A stretch of DNA of 64,000 nucleotides. Source: Hyphodiscus hymeniophilus. Lineage: Eukaryota; Ascomycota; Leotiomycetes; Helotiales; Hyphodiscaceae. The stretch is taken from contig VNKQ01000003.1 in assembly GCA_016508695.1 (NCBI GenBank), forward strand, positions 992,001-1,056,000, written 5' to 3'. Each line of letters opens with the position of its first letter. Position 1 is the stretch's first letter. A model generated the notes under the pieces. That model ran no database searches. It saw only the letters and a program-made list of their open reading frames with translations, and had not been told where the DNA came from. Below are positions 1-12,053 of the stretch, one piece after another. Both the position numbers and the translations under genes were made by a program.

Positions 1-638
1 CTATCGCTCATAACTTTTCGAGCTTCCCTATGGGCGTATAACCTGTCCTTCCACTCTCTGACCTCTCGGACCTTTTCATCGCTATGCTTGTATTCTTCGT
101 AGCTGTTCGGGCGTGATGGATCATATATATCATCCCAGTCTTGGACGACAGTATGCTCCTCCTTGTTCTTCTTCCTCCGTTTTTTGCCTCCTCTTTGCCT
201 CTTCTCCCCGGAATAGAATCCATTGACGTCGTCATCATCTCCAGTCGCTGTCCAATCTGCCAGTGTATTCTTGGGTGCTGATCTAGTAACAGTCGGCGCT
301 GGAAGGTTACTCTGGCTTGAATTATCTGGAAGAGCTTTCGGGAAGGATGTCTTAGGCTTCGGCTTTTGAGAAAGTTGTGGCCTTTTTGTCGGCTGAAATC
401 TTAAGGTTGCTGTTGAAATCAAGCATCGTCAGCGGTAAGACGTATTATGAGCACCAAGAACAGGCATACCAGCATCAATCTGGTGTTTCTTAGCTGACGC
501 TTCTTCGGATGTATCTGCTGCGCCATTCTTGAAAACAATAGGTGCTTTCGCAATCGATCCAGGGGTTGTTGCAGCTGTCGGATCTAGAAGATTTGCATAG
601 AGAGATAATCCCCGCGCAGGAGTGGATGAGTTCGACAT
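1..638 (-). CDS. SPF45/RBM17-like splicing factor, N-terminal part (truncated by window edge)
   Basis: This looks like the N-terminal half of an SPF45-type (G-patch plus RRM) nuclear splicing factor. Exon 1 is 638-470 and opens MSNSSTPARGLSLYANLLDP, a start typical of the fungal family. A 60-nt GT-AG intron (469-410) follows, and exon 2 (409-1) stays open to the edge. The junction completes a codon and reads ...DAATLRFQPTKRPQL. Exon 2 then has a Lys/Arg-rich block (GGKKRRKKNKEE) and a WDDIYDPSRPNSYEEY segment resembling the 'WD..YDP..PN.YE' region before the G-patch in SPF45. The G-patch and RRM would lie beyond position 1, so the call rests on the N-terminus alone. It is divergent from the acyl-CoA synthetase gene, with 315 bp between start codons. 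Confidence 0.72.
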
Positions 639-953
639 GGTGGTTCGGTGGTTGAAGAGGGCATTGTGACTTTGAACTGTTTCTTGACCGTTAACGCAAC
701 GGCTTCAGCCTCGTCACGTGTGTAACAATAACCGAGACGAGGCTTATATTGTTGCACTCTACGGCCAATCGCCGAAGGGCGGAGGAAGATCAAACAAACG
801 TCACTATCTAAGTTCCAAACTTCGACTTGCCCCTGATTTCTTGTTGCTCTTCAGTCTCCCAGAAGAACCCAAAGGCACCGCCCTAAGCAAACTGTTAATT
901 CTGCTCCTCTCTCGGTCTTTATGTAAATAGATATCTTGCATTTTCGTACCATA
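639..953. promoter_or_regulatory. Shared divergent promoter (SPF45-like / acyl-CoA synthetase)
   Basis: This 315-bp interval separates two head-to-head start codons, so it must hold both promoters. It contains a CACGTG E-box (715-720) and a CCAAT motif (765-769). No other gene is visible. Functional use of the motifs is inferred. Confidence 0.5.
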
Positions 954-2547
954 ATGGCCGCAACCACACTCTCCAATTCGTTTTCCCCCACTGCTGACTC
1001 GACAGCAATAATCATCCCAGGAAAGCCTGCTCTTACAGTATCCTACACGCAGCTCTCAGCAGAAATCCTCTCTTTCCAGAAGAAGCTGGCGAAACTTGGC
1101 GTCACCCCAGAAGCCGCAGTCTCGATAGCCCTCCCCAATACCTACGAATTCATCGTAGCATTCCTCGCCGCAGCCTGGCAACGAGGCATTGCAGCACCAC
1201 TCAATGCAGCATACAAGCAAGAAGAGTTCGAGTTCTACATCGATGACTTGAGTTCAGCCGTAGCTCTTGTACCAAAAGGCTCGTTCGCCAAAGATGGACC
1301 TGCTGTTCGAGCTGCACGTAAATACAAAGCTGCAATCGCAGAATGCTATTGGAATGGGAAAGAGGTGGTGCTAGATGTGAAAGATGAAGGGAAGTTAAAA
1401 GGCAAGGGAAGCCAGAAGGTCGAGAAGGCACAGCCCGACGATGTGGCATTGGTCCTGCATACGAGTGGGACTACTGGACGGCCTAAAGCAGTACCTTTGA
1501 CGCACAGGAACCTCACAAGGACGATGAAGAATATTCAAGCTACCTATGAGCTGACTCCTGCGGACCGAACCATGCTCGTCATGCCATTGTTCCACGTACA
1601 TGGCTTGCTGGCTGGATTTCTGGCACCCTTATACTCAGGCGGCTCCGTAATCGTACCACCTAAGTTCTCGGCCTCAGAGTTCTGGGACGATTTTATCACG
1701 CATAAAGCGAATTGGTATACAGCAGTGCCTACAATCCATCAGATTCTTCTAAAGAATCCACCTCCAACCACCAAGCCAAAAATCAGATTCATAAGATCCT
1801 GCTCTTCGCCGCTATCGCCTACAACATTCCATCAGTTAGAAAAAACTTATAATGCTCCCGTCCTCGAAGCTTACGCTATGACTGAAGCAGCGCATCAAAT
1901 GACATCCAACCCTTTGCCTCCCGGAAAGCGTCAACCAGGCAGCGTTGGTCTTGGGCAGGGAGTGGATGTAAAGATCCTCGACGGCGAAGGGAACGAAGTT
2001 CCGCAAGGCTCCGAGGCCGAAATCTGTATCAAGGGCGAGAATGTCACGAAAGGATATCTCAACAACCCTGACGCCAATAAGTCGTCCTTTACCAAAAATG
2101 GCTACTTCAGGACTGGAGACCAGGGAAAGAAAGACAAGGATGGCTATGTGATAATCACAGGAAGAATCAAGGAGCTTATCAATAAGGGAGGAGAGAAGAT
2201 TAGCCCAATCGAATTGGATAATGTGCTTGCTCGTCATCCAGCGGTGTCCGAGGCTGTGAGTTTTGCAATTCCAGATGAGATGTTTGGACAGGATGTTGGA
2301 GTCGCTATTGTGTTGAAGCCTGGGCAGAACTTAGGAGCGGACGAGTTGAAAGGATGGGTTGCGGACAAACTTGCCAAGTTCAAGGTTCCAAAACAGGTAA
2401 GTCTCCTTTTCCCTCAAATATGTGCCTACTAATTTTCTAAAGGTTTACTTTACGGATAATATGCCCAAGACGGCGACAGGGAAGATTCAGAGGAGGATCG
2501 TAGCCGATACAATGATGAAACAGGACAAGCCCAAGGCCAAATTGTAA
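954..2547 (+). CDS. Peroxisomal acyl-CoA / oxalyl-CoA synthetase-like (ANL superfamily, PCS60/FAT2 type)
   Basis: This is an AMP-forming acyl-CoA synthetase of about 515 aa. Exon 1 is 954-2396, the intron 2397-2442 (46 nt, GTAAGT...AAG) and exon 2 2443-2547. The ATP-binding P-loop LHTSGTTGRPKAVPL lies near residue 168. It is followed by the YAMTEAAHQ adenylate motif, the GYFRTGD aspartate motif and the hinge plus catalytic lysine region GRIKELINKGGEKISP. The second exon carries the conserved lysine motif MPKTATGKIQRR and ends in -AKL, a canonical PTS1 that predicts peroxisomal matrix import. Length and motif order match yeast Pcs60 (oxalyl-CoA synthetase/oxalate degradation). An in-frame ATG at 936 would add six residues; 954 was chosen because the family usually starts near MAATTL. 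The substrate cannot be fixed from sequence. Confidence 0.9.
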
Positions 2548-3429
2548 AAATGTAAAGGAATTAACAGTGTACTTGGTATTCATCTTGGATTCTTGGCCTT
2601 TTCAGAGCTCGCTCTGACAGCCAATACATGTAATTGCTCTCACCATGATTGATCGGGACCAGCATAATATTAAAGCGAATAAATTACTACATGATAGAAG
2701 TCTGTCACCGGAGCCCCGGTTATTCGTTGCCTTTAATGAATGTGCTCCGTCCTTTAACTTGTAGTCCGCGGTTCAGATCCTGTCTGACCATGGTTCGAAC
2801 CGCCAAGACCTCTCAAAAGCAGTATCAGACGCCGCAAGTGCTTCTTCCATGATGAGTCTAGGTTCTTCACCTCGTGCGCAACACCCGCCTTAGCAAGACT
2901 ATTGGGTGAGATCCGAGGGGAGAAGAGGGCAGGAGCAGTAAGGAACAAGGATAAGCACATCGAGGACTATCAAAAGTTGGCTTTCAGAGCTGTTTCCTCG
3001 CGACTCGTTGTGATATCAATATCAATAAGAGCTGTATAGTAGCACTCTCTGTTTTGTCTTAGCGTATGACATAGAACTATACACTGAGGTGGGTCAGTAG
3101 GAACGAAACAGAGCTGGGAGTTTCAACCACACGATCACGGTGTAAAATGTGTTAGAAGCTTGTATCCATAATTCAATGTACAGTGTATGGAATTCGCAAT
3201 GCACTAATGACTACCGTTCACTCTCTTCTCAACCTCTACCATGCCTGGTAGCTGCATTATTATTGCAGCAGCTGCAAATAGCTTTTATGTAAAGCACGCA
3301 CCTCCTCCAAGGCAACAAAAACGCTCAATAGCTTCAATGACTGCTGGTTGTGTGGGGTAGACAGAAAACAATGATCCCGTGGCAATTAGGTCTAATGTAA
3401 TGAAAGAAGAAACGCCCCGTCCCATTGCT
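2548..3429. other. Intergenic, no gene seen
   Basis: This is the shared 3' flank of two convergent genes. I see no ORF with codon structure. A GGTTCGAACC string near 2793 resembles a tRNA B-box, but the flanks do not form a T-arm on either strand. Confidence 0.5.
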
Positions 3430-4838
3430 TCACAACAACATTTGCATTAAAGTACCGACAAGACCCAAGCCGACAACACTTTCGCCAACGCCGAATGTGA
3501 CAGCTGCGCCCTTGCTGCTCGTAGAGCTAGAGCTTGAACCAGTCTTGGTAGCAGTGCCAGAGCCGGTGGCAATTCCAGTAGGATTGGCAACTTTACCCTT
3601 GCAGTTATTGGTACCTGCAATGGCGTTGTTGTCGGTGATATCGCTGCAGCTGGAGGTGATGTCGGACGTGCTCTCAATGTTGGAGCCACCGGAGACGATG
3701 GTAAGACCTGGGAGAGATACCCTGTACATGGGTTAGTTGTGGAGGATGATGGACACGGTTAATCAGACTTACGATGAGAAGTTTCCCGTGAAATCGATGG
3801 CTCCACCAATGGTTGACAGCTTGGAGAAAGATATTCCATTCAAGGCGGAGTTGTTGGCGATTTGGACCGCACCTCCAACTGACGTGAGGCCGGGGATGGT
3901 GATGTTGGCAAGACTTGGGTTGGCGACGATAGCCAAGCTTCCGCTTCTGCCACCGAAGTTACCAACCGTTGTCAAGTTCGGCGCGCTGAGCGAAGTGAAG
4001 TAGTTCTCGTATAAACCGAACGATCCATTGATAGTGGCCAAGGAAGGAATGCTGAGGGAAGAAACATTTCGCAGGGTCAGGTTGGCAGCCCAAATGAGAT
4101 TTGGGAAGGCAACCTCCAACAACTTTCCGTTGGAGTTGATGTCAATCACAGAAGTGACATTCGAGACTTGTGTGCTGAACTCCTTCAATCGGTTGTTGTT
4201 GTTGACTTCTAGGGTCTCAGCAGTGTCAATGTTGATGCCGTCGAGAGTGCTCAAGAAGGTATTGGAAATCGTAATGAACTTGGCGGTGGAGATGACTGAA
4301 GGCAGCGTGAGACTAGACAGAGCCGGCAGAGAAATCCACGAGATGTTGTTGACTGTTTCAAGGTCGGTGAAGGAGAAGGTGGACAAGACAGTCAAGTTGA
4401 ACAAGTCCAAGGACTTGCCGACCGAAGCCAATGTAGCACTACCAATACTGGTCAAGGCGCCTGCGTTGTGGCAGATCAAGTTACCTGTGATCTTCTCAGG
4501 CCCATCAAGCTGTAGTACGCCGGATGCAGCAGAGCTGATGAGGACATCTCCATCGATGGTAGAGCACGATGCGTATTGAGTAGCATCGGCTTGGGAGTTG
4601 ATGGTGGCAGTGGCTTGGGAACAGAGGGAGGAGGTCTGGGCTAAGAAGGGCATTGTCGTCAGCAAAAGCTCAGATCAAGTGGGTTTACTGAACCATATGA
4701 AATGTTGTACGCCACCGAGTTTCGGTTGTTGCTCAACTGGTTGGGATCGCGAGCAAGTAGGTAGGAAGGGCAGATTGATCACTTACCTGCTGCGACACCG
4801 AATACCGCGAGGGCAGGAAGAAGAGTGTGGGCGAACAT
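3430..4838 (-). CDS. ECM33/SPS2-family GPI-anchored cell-wall protein
   Basis: This is a secreted, GPI-anchored protein of about 403 aa needed in relatives for cell-wall integrity. Exons are 4838-4787, 4640-3773 and 3721-3430, with both junctions in frame. Exon 1 encodes a signal peptide (MFAHTLLPALAVFGVAAA). The body is a series of receptor L-domain-like, leucine-rich repeat segments with spaced Asn-Leu/Ile-Thr patterns and many N-X-S/T sites. The C-terminus is Ser/Thr-rich (about TKTGSSSSSTSSKG) and ends in a hydrophobic tail (VVGLGLVGTLMQMLL), as expected for GPI transfer. Length and layout match Ecm33 (429 aa in yeast). The intron right after the signal-peptide exon is common in this family. 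Confidence 0.88.
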
Positions 4839-7800
4839 GGTGATTGAAATTATGCTGGTACAGTAACTTGTCCAAGGTCAGCTTCAATTGCTCGTAGAGT
4901 TGATGTTACGGATGATGGCAGGGAGGAAGAATTTGTTGACAAACGCCGCGTGGCCTGTGTCGATACGTGTATGGTTTACTGTTGATTGTGGAGATGTTCG
5001 AATTTGCAGGATGGTGTTCTTGACCAGATGATGTTGTTGTTGTTGAAGCAATGCCGAAGGTAGCGGAGGAGGGAAAGCAGGTTGGCTGGAATCTCAAACA
5101 CGTACCTTTTTTTCCTTGTTGATGAAGCAACGACGGGGATATGCTTCGCAACTTCCTTTTTGTTGACTTCTGAAGCTTCTTTCGTAACAGGGGACCTTAA
5201 CGACAGTGATGAATTATTAGAAGAAAGAAGAGAGAAGCAGTATCGCAGACTCTAGCCTTTTTGTCGAAGATGATGAGAAGGAGGTGAGAGTGGCTTTGTC
5301 TTGGGGTGTTTGTTGAAAAGTGAGTGGATGGTCCAACACCCTTCCCTTCGATGAATCGTTCTCCTGAGGCGGTAGCGCATGGACTAGGCCCAAAAGGGCA
5401 CTTAGTTTGCTTCTGGCAAGGTTTTCTAGAGATTTGCAGTGGGCGGCAGTGACCCTCGACATAATTTATGGGGCGCGGAGATGAATAGGTAAGTAAGAGT
5501 AGTATTGCATTCTTCTTATCTATTGATGCAAAACAGTTACCATCAGCATCGCCATCGCCATTATCGACAGGAGGATGCGTGCCGTCCGTAAATACGTGTC
5601 CAAAATATGGAGAGAGTCTGGCCCAGAGTTCTTGAATCCTCGTTGCCGTTCTTCCTCTGCGTCTGTGGAATACGACGACTACGGTCTACGACACCAGTTG
5701 CAGCTCATCCGGCATTCTCAATTGGCTGGCTGTCGGTGGAATGAGTGGATTTGATAAGGGCGGCCGTCCGGGTGGTGGCACTGGTGCAGTGGTTGGTGAA
5801 ATGCACCACCAATCCAGGCCAGGGTGGAGTGGGACACTGGGATAGGAGCACAGCATGCCAAAGTGCGATGAAACCATGAAACCATGAAGCCAGGGCTACC
5901 AAGCATCAACTATCAAGTTATCGACCGATAAACCTAGCCAAACCATCATTTGCCCTGCTTTTGACGACACTACTTTCAGGAAGCAAGAAGCGCTCGAAGC
6001 TTGGAGGCCGTTCTGGCCGGAAATGCCCAGCTTTTAAAAGCTCAAGATATGACCGTCCACGCATCATGTCACTAAAATAGGAGACACATCTTCCGGGAAA
6101 ATACCAAAGCTCCATCCGGCAATCTGCAGACTGCTGCATTGAACAAGCTTGGGATGCTGCAGCCGAAGCCAATTGGGAGATTTGATAGGCCCTGCAAAGC
6201 TTACAAGCATCGTTGTGCATGGAAAAAGAGGATTCTGGTCTTTCAACTTTCAAGCCACACCAGAATATTCATATCTTGCCCCTGCCATTCTTTTGATTCT
6301 GGCTCTTCACTATGCAATCCACTTCAGAACCTCCGCTGGTCTAAGTCCCACCTTAGCCCTTAAATGGCAAAGTCTCACAAGGAGGGAAGATGCACATCAT
6401 CAAAAGTTCCAAGTCCAAGTCCAACTTTGCATGTGGCGTTGGCGCCTCAGCTTCGTCTACTCCCTGAGGACAGCGAGGAGGAACACCACCCCACCATCTC
6501 ATGTTGTGGAGTTTTTGGCCTTGAAATAGTATTATAACGGTCTGATACGATTTGCCATACCGAATCGTACTTCAATTTTGCCAATGTACGCGAATCCGTG
6601 CAAACCGTTGACCTCGTACTTCCGTGGTATCCGTCACATGTTGTTGTGAAACGACATCTAACGCCACGAACGATTTTGATACTCCATTCTGTCCTGCCGA
6701 GGGTCTCAATTGTGTACGACTGATTGGCCTGGCTAACGCGATTTGCTCGAGGCATTACTCCGGAGGCTCAGAAATTACCAAGAACCAAAAACATCTTGTT
6801 TGATACTAGTCCAATATCTAACTTATTGTCGATTACAAACCTTCAATCAACACCATATCGAAGTCATCTTCAGCGTGAAAACCGTAACCAAGACAACGTT
6901 CCAGAACATCAAGTCCCGCGACGAGGCGTTTGCGGTGATGACGCTGTCCAAGGAATTCATTTCACCAGATCCAGGTGGATTATTTAGGGATATTGCTGCA
7001 ATTTTACAACCCTGTCCTTGCGCTTATCCAGGATTATTGGAACGAGACTATTTAGATATTTATCATGCGGAGCCTCCATTCTTTCTTATATCGTTGATCT
7101 GCCGGAGGTCTTTTCTTGGCGGGTGAGGTAGAAACAGATAATTTTTGCAAGTGTGAAAACTACTGTGGTATGACGCCTAAAAATCATTGATTCTTTCTAC
7201 AGCCCCTGAAAATTCATCCCCAATTGGTCGCTTAAGGGCCATGTCACGGAGGCCTAATCTGCTACTTTAACTGTGTATTCCGTAACATACATAAATGTGC
7301 ACCTCTCATGTCCTACCGCATGAACGCTTCACTGTTGCTTACTTCTACCATACCTGCCTGCAAATATTGCTCTCTGTAATTGAGCTAATGCTCGAAGCAA
7401 CGGCAAAAGCTCTGCTCCAGCGAACCCTGGCGTACCGAGCAAGTCTGCTCTTCCCCCTTTCAACTTCCCAGAGCAACCTCTTATCCATTTTGGTAATTAG
7501 GTCACAACTCCTATCACTCGCTCCTGAAGATTTGACAACCATCCTCAGAACCTTCATACCCACCGCGGCGCAATGTCATCATCTCTCTGCAAGGACACCG
7601 TTACAGCAAAACCATACTGCCTCAACTGCAAATATGGGATGACCAGCACCTGCAAACCCATAAACACAACCGCTATCAGGACAGCTATCATCAGTCCCTC
7701 AAAACAGTGTTTTGTTCAGACCCGCATTCTCCAGCAGTGCGAATATCTCGGTCCTCAGACACCTCATAGCCTTATTCATGCATTCATACACTGATCTTGA

Positions 7801-8442
7801 CGGGCGTAGCAGATGTGGAACACAATATCTCCATAAAACGAATCATCCGCAGGATTTGCAAGGTTTGGTTGTTGCAAGGATCGTTCGGGCGCTTCAATTT
7901 CTCTCCACGCGGCTTCCAAGAGACCTTGGGAGCCACCCAGAATCTGTCCTTATCCGTCATTGAACTGCTCTCTCGAAACGGAACACTTGCTGATTACTGC
8001 CAACTCCACGGCTTATGTACCTCTTGTTGAGATGTCGTTCGAAATCTTTCATCATTCCAGCATACGAAAGTTGAGTATGAATTATGCGAAGGGTCCACCT
8101 GAAGGGCAGATCTGTTAGGTTTCGATTACCGGGCAAATGCCCCGTAGCATGATCTTCCAGGACTTTGCTACTGAGCGAACTTTTCTAATCCTGACAAGAG
8201 AGCGCGAGCAGCGATCAGGGAATAAAGGAGGATAGTAATTATTATCCTGGAGCGAGGTGCCATCCTTAGACGTTTGACAACACTTGAGCCAAAACCAATT
8301 TTCGAGACAGCTTGATTGATGAACTATTTGCAGAGGACAGCGGCGAGAGGATTAAAGGCTTTCAAATTGTGATTTATTTTTTAGACCTAGTGTGATACAA
8401 ACCCAAACATCCCAGACGATGAGAAATCTCATTTCATTCCTT
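4839..8442. other. Long gene-poor interval (3.6 kb)
   Basis: No convincing gene was found on either strand. The part nearest 4838 is the ECM33-type promoter and 5' UTR. Several ORFs of 60-127 codons exist (for example 6743-7126 +, 7295-7642 +), but none shows a known motif. On the minus strand around 7566-7965, short frames give protein-like stretches, including a TM-like run (MIAVLIAVVFMGLQVLVIPYL), but no splice pattern joins them. The interval could hold a decayed gene or a non-coding transcript. Confidence 0.35.
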
Positions 8443-9626
8443 TTAATTATATTGGTCAAAAGAACTGATATCGACATCTTCAACCCTCCACATGTACCAC
8501 ATGAAGACGCTTCTATACACAGATAAGTAGAATAATTTGATGACAACTTGGATTTCTTACCTGTAAGGTCGGAAGTTCTCTGCCATCTCCTCCATTTCCT
8601 TCTCACTCATATACTTCCACTTTCCTTTTCCATTCTTGAGCTTGGCAACATCCCGCCCCTTGAAAGCAGCCATTCCCCTTTGGACACCCAAATCTCCAGT
8701 AGAGAAAACGTCCATTCTCTTCAAGCTGAAACATGCAAACATCTCGACGCTCCACTTCCCTAGCCCTCTGACCTTGATCAGTTCCTCGAAAACCTCTTCA
8801 TAAGGAGCATTGAACAGCATCGACGTTGTGAGTTCTCCGCTATTGAACTTCTCGGCGAGACCATGGACATACTCGGCCTTGCGTTGAGAAAGACCTGCCG
8901 TACGAAGAGTTGGAATGTCGATAGCGCAGACCTGAGATGGCGTTGGGAACAGCGAATCGCTGTTGAATAATCCTACAAATTTTGCCTTGATTGATTTTGC
9001 TGCTGCTCCTGAGACCTGAGTATAATGAGTATTGGAATGCGCGCAGTATTTAAGAGATTACCTGCCTGTTGAGAAATGATGCCACTGACAAGGCTGTTGA
9101 ATGGATCAACCTCCTCGGCGAGACCGGCAGGCGAGAAAACTTTGCAAGGATGTTTGTCAATGATCGGCTTCATCTTGGGTTCGACTTTAATGAGATGTGC
9201 CAAAGCATCCCCAAGTATGTTGGCTGTAGTCTTGGCATTGGATGCTTTTGTGGGAGACACCTCGTCCAACGGCTTGGCGGCGATTACACTATGAGTTTCT
9301 GGGGTGAGCAATGTAGCGTTGGTTCCGTCTGGAGCCGCAAGGCGATTGACACGCGATGCTGCTGGCATGCCTTTGAGTGGTGCTGACATCAAACCTATAG
9401 CGGCTGGAGTTGGCGTAACTGGTGGGAGAATTGGCATGGAGGCTTTCTTTCTCTTGGGAGTTGAAGGCCCTGTATCATTGCCATTGGCAAGAGACTCCAT
9501 GGATTCTTGTGGGGCACTCTTCCTTTTTCTGCTCGTATTGGCGATCTTTGGAGGTGTTGGCACATTTGTGAGGTCTTCCTTAACGGATGAGGCGACGCTC
9601 AATCGATTCGATCTTCTTAAAGACAT
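8443..9626 (-). CDS. DNA-3-methyladenine glycosylase (AlkA/MAG1, HhH-GPD superfamily)
   Basis: This base-excision repair enzyme removes alkylated purines in the nucleus. Exons are 9626-9066, 9015-8561 and 8512-8443, giving about 361 aa. The N-terminal 150 residues are basic and low complexity, with nuclear-signal-like SRKRKS and PKRKKAS. The catalytic fold begins at VDPFNSLVSGIISQQ. The helix-hairpin-helix is VRGLGKWSVEMFACF, and the catalytic aspartate lies in FSTGDLGVQRG. The last exon restores the family C-terminus (RSVFMWYMWRVEDVD). Intron 1 can be read in two ways: a GC-AG intron giving the conserved QQVSGAAA, or a GT-AG intron giving QQAGAAA. The frame also opens 53 codons earlier (MLPMSK at 9785), which could add a mitochondrial leader. 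Confidence 0.87.
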
Positions 9627-10570
9627 TCTGAAGCTGCGTTGGTCAGAGGGGCGTTTTGGTGAAAATCCAACAGCACTTGACTTGACGACTGAAGGCCGCA
9701 GAGGCAGGAGCCTTGAGAAGAGATTGGTTGCCGTACTTGAAGACCTGGAGAACATTAGATCAAGCTCTTTTGACATTGGTAGCAAATTAATCTGGATCCA
9801 CTTCAGTCACAGGCTGAACTGAGGAGGTCATCAGACGTTTTCACTAGAGCAACAGATCCAGCTAAGAGATTCAACTTTGACACTGTAGCCACCGCCTTGT
9901 GCATTGAGTATTCTACGGATGCTTTGAGTTCGAGAATATCGGAACAACTCGCTGTAGCTTAATTCAGAGGAAACCGTAGATGGCACACTTGGGATTGGAA
10001 AAGAATAACAGCAGATTTCGTCATTGAGATTAATATGAACTCCACAACTACAGAGACATATCCTCTTCGCCTCAGCCACTTGGTTTTATGCAGCAGCGGC
10101 CCTGCTCAACTGCTATGTCACGTGGAGGCCCCTATTACGGACTGTGGTGGAAGTGAAGCTAGGACTCACCCTCTAACAACCGTTTAAGAAGTAGTTTCTT
10201 CTTTCAGATTACTGAACCAGTGCTACGCTGTCCGTCAATATAAATCAGCTGCAACTTATCGATTGTTGTGTATCAGATACATCAATGTTGATGAGGCTTG
10301 GTTCCGCCTGCCTGGTGGAGAAGCCGTTCAAATCATCCTTCGCTAAATTAGACTGGCTTGGCACAATTTCTAAATGGGTCCCAGGCAAGTCCCTAAGGAT
10401 CTCGCGCATCTAAACTCTCAATCCAACCACCTTTCGATCCTTAGGCGCACGAGCTTCTGATCCAGCTCTCACACTCTCTTGGACGACTCCTCCCTGCGCG
10501 CATCTCCCTCCATCGGTCGAATTGATAGCATAGCTCGAGCTGGTGGTGCGGCCACGGGGGATTCGTCGTC
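9627..10570. other. Intergenic promoter region (glycosylase / ANP1)
   Basis: This interval lies between divergent genes. It includes the possible 5' extension of the glycosylase up to 9785. An 82-codon minus ORF (9831-10079) shows no motif and is probably chance. There is a CACGTG-type motif near 10120. I see no gene. Confidence 0.45.
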
Positions 10571-12053
10571 ATGCTTCTCCCTAAGGGCGGCGTTACGTGG
10601 AAGTCTGCAAAGGCAAACCTGCCCCCAACAAGAGCGATATGGGTGTTTTTAACGCGGACGCGGTTCTTACTCTGCCTGGCTCTGACAGGAATAGTCGTGC
10701 TACTATGGAGGGGAGTTAGCACATCGGCATCAGAGATGCAAAGGTTAGAGCTCCCGGACGGCGTTACCCAACTGCTGTCCCAATTGAAGCTCCTGAGTAC
10801 TGACACGACATCGCAGATTTTACTGTTGGGGACCTTCAAAACCGCCAATGCAGATGACACAGAATGAGGCAGTGGATTGGAACGCGCATTTACAAACACC
10901 AGTCATTTTTAATCACCATGAACCCCTGGTGATCAATTCTTCAACGATTAAGAGGGTCGACCTCAATCCCATTCAATCGACCCCAAAGGCAGTTTCGAAC
11001 GAAGAGAGAGTCCTCATCTTGACCCCTCTGCGAGATGCGGCACCCTACCTTCCTAAACATTTCGACCTCCTTTCTGATCTCACATACCCCCACCACCTGA
11101 TAGACCTTGCATTCTTGGTTGGCGACTCAACCGACGACACCCTTGCGATTCTTGCAGCAGAGCTCGACAGAATACAAAAGCAAACGGATACATTGCCGTT
11201 TAATAGTGTCCTGATTGTTGAAAAGGACTTTGGTTCTGTCACTGCTATGAGCGTTGAGGAACGACACGGATTCGCCGCACAAGCTCAGAGGAGGAAGAAT
11301 ATGGCTCGGGCCCGCAATTACCTCCTTTCTGCTGCTTTGAAGCAAGACCATTCGTGGGTCTACTGGAGGGACGTGGATATTGTGGACAGCCCCAAGAAAA
11401 TACTCGAGGACTTTGTGGCACATGACAGGGATATCATTGTTCCCAGTAGGTGTTACAGAGCCAGGCCTCGAGCATACCGCTAACGTCAGTAGATGTGTGG
11501 TTTCACCGATATAAGGATGGAAAGGATATTGAGGGCAGATGTCAGTATTGGGCTATGAACACCCTCGCAAGAGGTTACTGACTTTCCATAGTTGACTACA
11601 ATTCATGGATCGAATCGGACAAGGCACTTCGTCTTGCATCCACACTCTCCAAGGATGCTGTTATCGTTGAAGGTCAGCGTCTAACAGATCCACTCAATAT
11701 AGTTGGTCTAACATCTGAATAGGATACAAAGAATATGATACCGGCCGAACGTACATGGCCAAGATGGGAGACTGGCGCCAGAACAAAGACGAGGAGGTGC
11801 AACTTGATGGTATTGGCGGAGTGAACATTGTCGTGAAGGCCGATGTCCACAGATCAGGTATGCTGGAAGCTATGTTCGAAGAAATGACGCTGACAGAGTT
11901 GCAGGAATCAATTTCCCATGTTACGCTTTTGAGAACCAAGCAGAGACCGAAGGATTCGCCAAGATGGCAAAGAGAGCAGGGTACGAGGTTGTTGGCTTAC
12001 CAAACTACGTGGTATGGCACATAGATACAGACGAGAAGCCAGGCAACGCATAA
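10571..12053 (+). CDS. ANP1: Mannan polymerase II subunit ANP1-type (Mnn9/Anp1/Van1 glycosyltransferase)
   Basis: This is a type II Golgi mannosyltransferase subunit that extends the alpha-1,6-mannan backbone of N-glycans. Six exons join in frame to 404 aa: 10571-10743, 10817-11445, 11493-11540, 11592-11672, 11723-11857 and 11905-12053. Exon 1 has a short cytosolic tail and one membrane anchor (FLLCLALTGIVVLLW). After intron 1 the family motif FYCWGPSKPPMQMT appears, followed by EWNAHLQTPV-like and LILTPLRDAAPYL motifs. The DxD metal/nucleotide-sugar site is YWRDVDIVDSP (about residues 243-245). Small exons 3-5 encode WFHRYKDGKDIEGRFDYNSW and GYKEYDTGRTYMA, also hallmarks of the family. Length fits Anp1/Mnn9 (about 400-500 aa). 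The frame ends in VVWHIDTDEKPGNA. Confidence 0.95.

Noticed and set aside
2780..2810. GGTTCGAACC resembling a tRNA B-box
   Set aside because: The bases on either side do not form a 5-bp T-stem in either orientation, and no A-box or acceptor stem is present.
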